DNA of 64,000 nucleotides from Nigrospora sphaerica (lineage: Eukaryota; Ascomycota; Sordariomycetes; Amphisphaeriales; Apiosporaceae). The notes beneath the pieces were generated by a model, which was given only the letters and a program-made list of their open reading frames with translations, did no database searches and was not told the DNA's origin. The stretch is from positions 2,294,001 through 2,358,000 of the forward strand of contig JAGVVL010000025.1 in assembly GCA_018287875.1 (NCBI GenBank), read 5' to 3'. Below are positions 56,467 through 64,000 of the stretch, in pieces (within the stretch, counting starts at the first letter, position 1; each line of letters starts with the position of its first letter). Both the position numbers and the translations under genes were made by a program.

Positions 56467-59165
56467 TAGCGGTACATACATGCTGGCGCTACGTATGGGG
56501 CTGTAGTTCGCCCGTCATCGATGTTCGGATTCCCCATCCAGGGCTTCCCTCCCCATATGGTGGTGGATGGTTGGCGATCGTTGGATCCAGCCACTATTAA
56601 GCTTTTGCAAGTCTGTGATTTCGGGGGGGGGGGAGCCCTTGGTGTTTCGGGGCTGACCAGCCTCGGTCCATCACGTGCTTGTATTCGCCGCGGCCACGGG
56701 CTGCGCGCGCCCTTTCGCGCAGCTCTGTGTCACCTCCCAAGCCGTCAGACGGGCAATAGCTCGCGAGCGCTACGGATCTTGGTCCAAGTGGTACGGTGCG
56801 GCGTACGCCGAAACCCCCGTGGCAGCGCTGTATTCGGCCCATGTACCCGGGGGTGGGATTTGTGGGATTGCCTGTGTTTGGTGCTCGCGGACGTGCGATT
56901 CCTCAGCCCCAAGTCACCCGCGGGCCTACTTACGTCGGTCCGGCTTGCGCGGATGCACGGAATGACAGCGTCCCGGTAACTGCGTCGCAGGTGACAAGCG
57001 CATAACGCCTACATATGGATGCGCATGCAGAACGTGTTTCCGACCCGGGCAGTTTCTCGAGGCGGCTGTATGCTATTCGTTACCAGAATAGTGGATGGGA
57101 AGAGGCCGATCCACCCTCCAGCGGAGCGACAGCCGGCCGACTGCCCATTGCTCAATGTGCCCAAGCACCCAGGACGCAAGCACCCACGCACACGCCGACG
57201 ATGCAACCCTGACTAAAAAGCGACCGGCTGCTGATTAGATGCAGTTGGCGCAAAACTCTGATTTCCCAGCCGGCCCACGGAGAGCCGAGCTGCAGATGAC
57301 CGTTGCACAATATCGAGTATACGCGGTACCTGGCAAAAACCTGCCGCTGGGACGGGAGGCAAAGCAGACAGAAGGCAGATTCGACGGGCCGCAAGTACCA
57401 TCTCTTTCACTGCTCAGGCAGGGAAGACAGACGGCACGGCCAAGCGCCCGCCGGCCGATGACGCGACGCACACGCCATCATGATTTCTGGGCCGCACGGT
57501 ATGACGACGGGGAAGGGGGAGCCACCCGTGTATTCATGACCAAGACGAAACGTACCTGCGCCACATCCAAACGCCAGCTCGTGTACGTGAAGCACGCTGG
57601 AGACGGCAGACGCAGGGCCGCAGCGACCACGGCGAGGATGTACTCATAGGGAGGGTATAATGGTGTTCGCTCGTATGCACCACACCCGGGGGCCTGGACC
57701 TGGCAAACCCTGGATGTGGGCTTGGAACTTCCATGGAACGCGACCACCTGGCAGACCGGGTGCATGGTTCCTCTCCGACCGCCGGGCGAGTGACCGATTC
57801 TGGGGCGGGGGGCCAGCTTTTTCGATGCGGCGGCGATGGACAGCCAGCCAGCGGCGCCTATCGTGAGCAAATTTTGGCGTCGCCGGTGGGATTTTCGCAT
57901 GAAGCGAAAGGTCGACCAAAAAGCGGGGCGACGCCCGTTACTTGATGCCCAATCAAGATCGGCCTGTCTCCAGGTGTGTGTCCCCATCTCTCCATCTGTG
58001 ACGGCTGCTGGCAACCCTGCAGCCGTAGGGCCGCCTCCTCCTGGTGAGTAAGATGGCACGGAGCTGATAAGTCATGGGTGAATTGTGATGCGGCAGATGT
58101 GATCTCGTAGACGAGCGGCGGCGGGCGTGGTGGACCCCAGTAGTCACTTTCTCCACCTCGAGAGGGAGGTTGAAGTGGGAGCGACGGCCCAAGTGGCCCA
58201 GGAACCTGTCCGGGTCCCCGAGAAGAAAGCAAGCATCCATCGGAAGCTGGAAGCCATGGACAGCACATGGATATGTGTCTTCCCACCTTCAAGCCCCCAA
58301 GGGCATTCATTCCATTCGTGAGGCCCCGATGGAGAAGAGGGCCTCGAGTTGAATGCAACGCTGCACTGTTGCTTATCCATCATAGCATGCACCAGGTGAC
58401 CCACGGACCAATGTACTCAGTTGATACATCGCCAACGTTATTGGCGTTCTTCGTCAGAGACGGCTTACCAGCTGCCTAGGGCCCCGGTCGCCCTGGTCTA
58501 TAGCACGTCGGGAAATAACAAGGTTAGGGTCCTTTTCTAAATTTGATACCGTAGCTCGGCCTCGACGACGGGCTCCGGGTAGAAGAATACCGCCGGCCCA
58601 AGACCTCCATCAGCAGCCGATGGATACGTAGCTCTTGGCGGTGGAACGCGTTGGATGCACGCGATATGGGGGGGGGGGGATATAGGGGAGAAGGGCAGAG
58701 ACAGAGGAAGGAGGGGCCGTTTGGCAAGTGATCGCCCGCCCACACCCTTCCCCCCAAGACTCGCATGTCGGCGACGTCTGTACGACCAGGGCACGGCAGC
58801 CACCCATCGTCGCCCGTCATTTGGTGGAGGGGTGACCACCTAGGTCGCAAGTGTCATGGCACCAATCAACGAGCGCCCTTGTACGGCAGGAGATTATCCA
58901 CGTGAATGATGGCCCCAGGTGCCTCTGCATGATTCTACCTCCCACGCGCGGCCAGTCAGATGGGCAAGACGAGCTGGGGAGAAGTCGCAGACGCATGGCG
59001 TTTTCGCCGACCCTGCCCGCAGGGTGTAGGATTTGTGTGGTGGTGTGGTGTGGATGACCCGGGCCCAGGGGGGGGTTGTCCAGCACGTCCAGGGTAGCGC
59101 CCATGTCGGGGGCTGCTCATCTTGGACCACCAGCACCACCTCACCACCAATACCACTACAGTACT

Positions 59166-59202
59166 TCCTCCTCCTCCTCCTCCTCCTCCTCCTCCTCCTC
59201 CT
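59166..59202. repeat. CTC triplet microsatellite
   Basis: About twelve uninterrupted CTC units in gene-free sequence, just before a short A-rich patch. Confidence 0.92.
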
Positions 59203-60276
59203 CTGCCGCCATCACATAGTAATAAAAAAAGATGAGATGCGATAGGAGCTTGCCGTGGCATACGATGGGTCGAGATCGAACGAATGGTTGCCTCACCCGG
59301 CTCCTCGTCCTGTCGGACAAATGCGTGACCGCCGTACCGCCAGTCCCCCCGTCGTTGCTGATGGAAGGGGTCCCAGTCGTCGCACTCGAACCAGGTCAGG
59401 GCGAGTTCCGACGAGATGGCGGTGTGCGTCGACCGTGCGTGCTTGCGACTGTGGGGATGCGCCATTATGACCAAGACTACCTACTTACCTAGGTACCTAC
59501 ATTGCTACTTACGTATCATACTTACGCATGCCGGATGCCATATCCCAAACAGCAAGTCCATCCTGCCAGGTCGTCCAACCGGCCGGCCGACCCTCCGACC
59601 GTCCATTCGCAGAAGAGGGGAGGAGGAGGGGACGGGGTTGGGATTGGGGTTGGGGAGGGAAGGGGGGAGGGGAGGTTCTTGACTCTTGCACTTGCTGGCC
59701 AAGTCACGGCCGGATCGCGAAGTGCGCATCGCTGGCAGAGAGCGATGGCTGGTCAGATTGTCTCATGTCGTTGGATTATGGTCGGCACTATGCTGGAATT
59801 GCTTTCTAGCAAAATTGGCTGTTTACGCGGGCCAACCAACTCCTAGTCCCGCGAGAAACTGTGCCCCTCCAAAGCATCAACGCTTTTTTAGTCTATCCAG
59901 ATCTCTGGTAACCGGCGAAAACACCGCCCTAAAAAAGTTCCTGACAGATCGCTTTAGCGGAAAATCTTTCTGGGGAACCATGCCGGGGCTTGTCTTTTTG
60001 CCAACTCGACCCGTTGGACGCCAGTGAGTGACTGGAGGCGCGTCGTCTGCAGTCGTCGACGCGCCCATCCGCCCAACCTTGACGGATGCGGACCCAAGGC
60101 CGCTGGCGCACAAGAGCGGCTCGGTTGATTACGGGCCAAATGCGACCGCTTGGGCAGGGCCTGTGTTCATGATGATGAAGTAGATGCACTGCACCGACAT
60201 CAATGGGCGGGCGGGGGGAAAGGGTACAGCAGCAACGCCCGCATCGAATCAAAGGACGTGTGTGCGCGCGCATGTG

Positions 60277-60355
60277 CACACACACACGCACACACAGACC
60301 TTGCACACACACATGCATACACACATGCACACACATATACACACACATATACACT
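60277..60355. repeat. Compound CA microsatellite
   Basis: About 79 bases of CA repeats interrupted by GCA, TGCATA and TATA units; imperfect duplication of ACACATGCA and ACACATATA blocks is visible. Confidence 0.9.
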
Positions 60356-63300
60356 CCAACTACTACAACGTGTACTCATGAATCCGGCGCGGTCGAATCG
60401 CTTGGGAACCAGGGAAGAAGGCCCTCCTCCCCCCCAGGCGCATCACCACCAGCAATCCCTCGCATCCGTCCGTACAGGGACTGCAGCGCGGAGACGTCGC
60501 TAAGAGACTTTCGGTTAGACCGGCGTCCGTACAGTATGTACACCCGGCATTGGGACGCCGCCCAGTTACGCGTAGTACCATGTACGCCCCATGCCATACT
60601 TAGGAACCACCGACCAACGTACGCCATTCGCCGGAAAGCCTGGGGACGCTCCTGCGCAGGATTAAAAAAAAAGACCAGCACCGCATACGTAATGGACCTC
60701 TCGGGACGACCGTATAGGCCCGAGATTAGGCCAGGTATATGTGGGAGCCGATACGGCTCTGAGAGGCTCGACGGACAACGCGCGGCCCATGATTCGATAC
60801 CGTATGGCCTGTACAAGGCCCACAGGAAGAACACGCGAAAAAGACCCCATTCCATCGTGGCCTCCTGTCAGCTTTTTTGGCCGTGGCGCCCATGCAGCCT
60901 GGCCACCCAGGATGGCTGAGGAGCCTCCCAAACCTCCCAGTCTGCCGCGAGAACGGCCCCCGGCAGCTGGGCTGGACTGGGCCTGGGTCTGGCTCCGTGG
61001 GACAGAGCTAGCGACCCTGCCAAGGTGTTCCATGATTCTAGGCCTGGTCGATTAATGCGGCGGCCAATTGCGGCCGATTATTGGACCTCTGTATGTGCTC
61101 CATAGTCGGCAGAGTATACAGCTTCTTGGCCGCGCGATGACGACGCGGGGCCTCAGGGCGCGCGTGTGGGCGACGAGAGGACACAATCGCACGAGCGCCA
61201 GACGGATGGACGGAGCTGAAGGGAACACGCGCGGCGAACAGGCCACTTGATCGACCCCCCTCAGGCCCTGGAGCGGGCGGTCTTCGTATGCGTAAGGACG
61301 CCTGGGCGTCAGTGCGGTATGTTTCCGAAAATTCCCACTTTTGGTCGAATGATGGGACTGCAAGCCGACGGCGAGCACAGACTCGGCCCCTAAGCCACAA
61401 AAAAAAAACGGGATGCCCATACAATACGACTTGGCCCTCCCCCCGTCACCTGGGCCCGTGGCAGCCGAAGGATCCCGGCAAAGCTTCAGGGGACGGCACA
61501 CTTGACTTCGATCATCCCAAGTCGCAGGTAACTCGCCTGCAAAGCACGGAGGACACGGGAAGTTCCTACCAAGGGGGCTTCGATTGGTGCATGCTGCTGT
61601 CTCCTCTCTTTCCCATGTGGTCGTGCCAAGGTTCTCACGGCGAGTGTTCTTGATCCGAGGCCATCACTGCCCGTCCGGGGGAGGGAAGGGAGGGGGCCCT
61701 ATCGACGGAGATATGGCCGTGTAGCCAGTGCCGATGCCATCTGCCTTCTCCCGCACGCCTCAGCGTGGTATCGGGGGGACCTGCGAGACCTGCCTGGGCA
61801 TGGAGTAGAAGAAGCCCTGCTTGCGGGCCACCCACCACGCGCGTGCGCGCGCGCAGACACACACCGTACGGTATCGTTCTGCAATGGCACCTCATCTCCA
61901 CTGCCCGACTGACAACCCATGTAAATTCTTACCACCTATCGGCCTCTCCCCTCTTCCCTCTCTCTATCTCGCCCCCCCCCATCCGTGCCACGCGAGCCCA
62001 GCGAGCGAGCCAGCAGGTATGCTCACCCCGTCGTCAACTCCTGGTAAATGCCCGCCGCGCTGCCTGCATGCCGTCGCGCCGGCAGCAAGTGACAGCAGCA
62101 ATACCACCATCACCAACACCATCAGGCCCCCTCCGTAGCTCACCACATCTCGGCGTCACTTCCCACGGTTGTGACTGACAGGGCGGCAAGGTGAATGGCG
62201 ATGAGGCTTTCATGTCTGTGCTGCCCCGTTCCAGGTGATGGTCCTGCCTGCCCTGTTCGTATGTATGCGTCCGGATGCGTAACCCCCATGTAATCGCCCT
62301 CAAGGAGGTCGGAGCCCTCGATGATTTCACAACCTTATGGCCATCCAGCTCAACGTTGCGCGCGAGCACCCCCCCACTCATTCCTCTCCGTGGATCCATT
62401 GAGAGGCAAAATAGAGTTTCGCTAGGGATCAATTTGTCATGGCTGGCACCAAGTCATGCGAGCGCGCGCGCGCATCGTTGAACCTCCACAGTCGATAGGT
62501 AGATACAATACATACAGCCATCACTAATCAGAGCTTCTTGCCACATCGGGGCACCATGTCGGCACATGCACACGGATCGCCTACTGGATCCTCCGGGGAG
62601 GGGGGGTGTTCGTGTCGCAGAAGTGCCAGGTAAGGTGAGGTACGGCTCCCAGAGCAAGCATACACGGTACGTATGTATGTGTATTCCTGTGATAGACCAG
62701 CTAGACCGCCCGCGACGTGACAAGATGAGACGAGGCGCTTGCTGCAGGCGGCAGCGCAGGAGAGACAAGAGCAGGACGGACAGGCCATCGGCATGGCTTG
62801 TAATGGCCCCCCCGGGGGGCCGATTGCTTGCGCGCCAGCATTGTACGTATCGACTGCCCGTCGGCCTTGCCCCTTCCTCCAATGAAGGGTCTCAGCCATC
62901 ACTGCCGGCCGTCCTCCCTCGACGGCCCTCCAATCCCCGGGAAAAGTACAACGTACAATGATATCAGGACGCGGTATCCCTGGAGCAGCTCGGAACACCC
63001 ACAAGCCGAGCCCACCCAGCCCACCGCGTCGCTACGAAAGCTCCAGAACAAAGGGAGACGGAGAAAGGAAGAACAAACACCAGGCGTAGAGAAGCGAAAG
63101 TCGTGTTCAGCCCTGAAATCGGCCATAACAGCATCGGTTTCGTGCTCGACTATGCATCTGCTGATTTTGGAGGGGGGGAGGTCCCGATCCACCACGCCTC
63201 CGCAAATCATGGACCTCGATGGACTTGGGACGAAAGACGAGGAGACTTCCCCTGTGGGTATACCGTAGGAGTAAATCCCGATTCGATGTGGCCGGGCACC

Positions 63301-64000
63301 TCAGGCGATTCGGCAACGAGGGTCTGCAGGCCCTGTGTTAGCCAACACGAGTCAGCTGGAGATCCGGCACCGGCGTTGTGGGTGTTCGGCAGGAGATCTC
63401 CCTCTAGTCAGCCAGCCCCCTCCTTAGCAGGCCCCTCTTCCACGGCCTGGCTGGCGTGGGTGAGGCACCTCTTTTTTCTCGACGCCTGCAAGCCAAGCGG
63501 GCGCGCTGATCCAGGAGGTGCGGCAGTGGGCGAAGTGGGTGGTGCGTGTCCCCATCTATCCTCCAGTCTGTAGGAGCTGCACCTGCGCATCGCACAGGGC
63601 TATACGTATACGTAGCTGGTTCGGGGCTGGTAATGTAACCCCCCCCTACCCAGGCCAATCCAGGGTGCTAGGATAGCGCGCATCGCTTGGCTCCTTGAGA
63701 AAAACGTGGAGAAGGGCGTCATTTCGGACGCGCAGGGGAAAAGACGAGTTTGCTGCTCGCCCAAGTGCCATCTGCTCGTGCTGCCGCAGACGACGCACCC
63801 AGATTGCCGAAGTAATTAGCCCGGCCACGGAGATGGGCAGATGGGGGATCCTCGCCCTCGCCAGTTCAGCTCGGCTATGACCACCCCCTCCGACTGCCTG
63901 CATTGGGAAGGTCATGCGTGCGAGAGCCGGTCATGGAACCTGGAGACGGCCCAAGTCCATGATAATGATGATGAGCCCACTGCTACCTGGATGCCCTATG

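Larger units (their letters stand above)
51721..64000. other. Gene-free GC-rich region, second part to window end
   Basis: About 12.3 kb without a gene I can support on either strand. It holds several microsatellites listed separately, many runs of 8-14 G or C (for example near 53010, 54052, 55807, 56623, 58670), and TACCTAGGTA-like palindromes near 54723, 55674 and 59478. No frame shows a conserved motif, signal peptide plus cysteine pattern, or credible splice-joined extension. No telomere repeat or tRNA is seen. It may be a regulatory/non-coding or rapidly evolving segment. Confidence 0.5.

Noticed and set aside
1..64000. A secondary-metabolite, mating-type or effector gene cluster
   Set aside because: No synthase, synthetase, cluster regulator or transporter genes are present; the SDR and catalase stand among unrelated housekeeping genes.

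Overview
The window reads as GC-rich nuclear DNA of a filamentous ascomycete, most likely a Sordariomycete. The reasons are short introns (mostly about 50-110 bases, a few 200-280) with GTRNGT donors and CTAAC/CTGAC branch points, a large secreted catalase, a fungus-specific DUF3433 membrane protein, a CAP10 (GT90) glycosyltransferase and single-copy eukaryotic housekeeping genes. I cannot name the species from the sequence alone. I found no tRNA, rRNA, transposase, CRISPR array or telomere repeat. All gene models were built by hand from reading frames, splice signals and family knowledge; exon phases close for every model.

Layout, left to right. At 1.9-7.9 kb is mot1 (+), the Snf2-family ATPase that removes TBP from DNA. 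It faces a predicted GPI-anchored phospholipase C-like protein (-). Then come cdc37 (-), the kinase-loading Hsp90 co-chaperone, and a CCDC47/DUF1682 ER membrane protein (-). Divergent from these is a haspin-type histone H3 kinase (+), with a four-copy 28-bp tandem repeat in the shared upstream region. Next are a five-exon DUF3433 multi-pass membrane protein (+), a secreted CatB-type catalase (+), and a CAP10-family glycosyltransferase (-) whose conserved C-terminus lies on a separate small exon.

At 36.4-38.6 kb the ribosomal protein genes rps22 (uS8, -) and rps12 (eS12, +) are divergent and share an 857-bp upstream region. They are followed by the nuclear parvulin pin4 (-) and a four-exon protein with a divergent SRA-YDG (modified-DNA-reading) domain and a hexapeptide-repeat tail (-). 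At 45.2-47.5 kb are a small secreted beta-gamma-crystallin-like protein with two intact calcium-binding signatures (+) and a short-chain dehydrogenase/reductase (-).

The right quarter (47.5-64 kb) has no gene I can support. It is rich in homopolymer tracts and CA, CTC and CAG microsatellites, and holds one short segment near 51.3-51.7 kb that looks like decayed or unrecognised coding sequence.

The genes do not form a pathway or a biosynthetic cluster; most are unrelated housekeeping genes. The two most interesting loci are the SRA-YDG protein and the secreted beta-gamma-crystallin-like protein.
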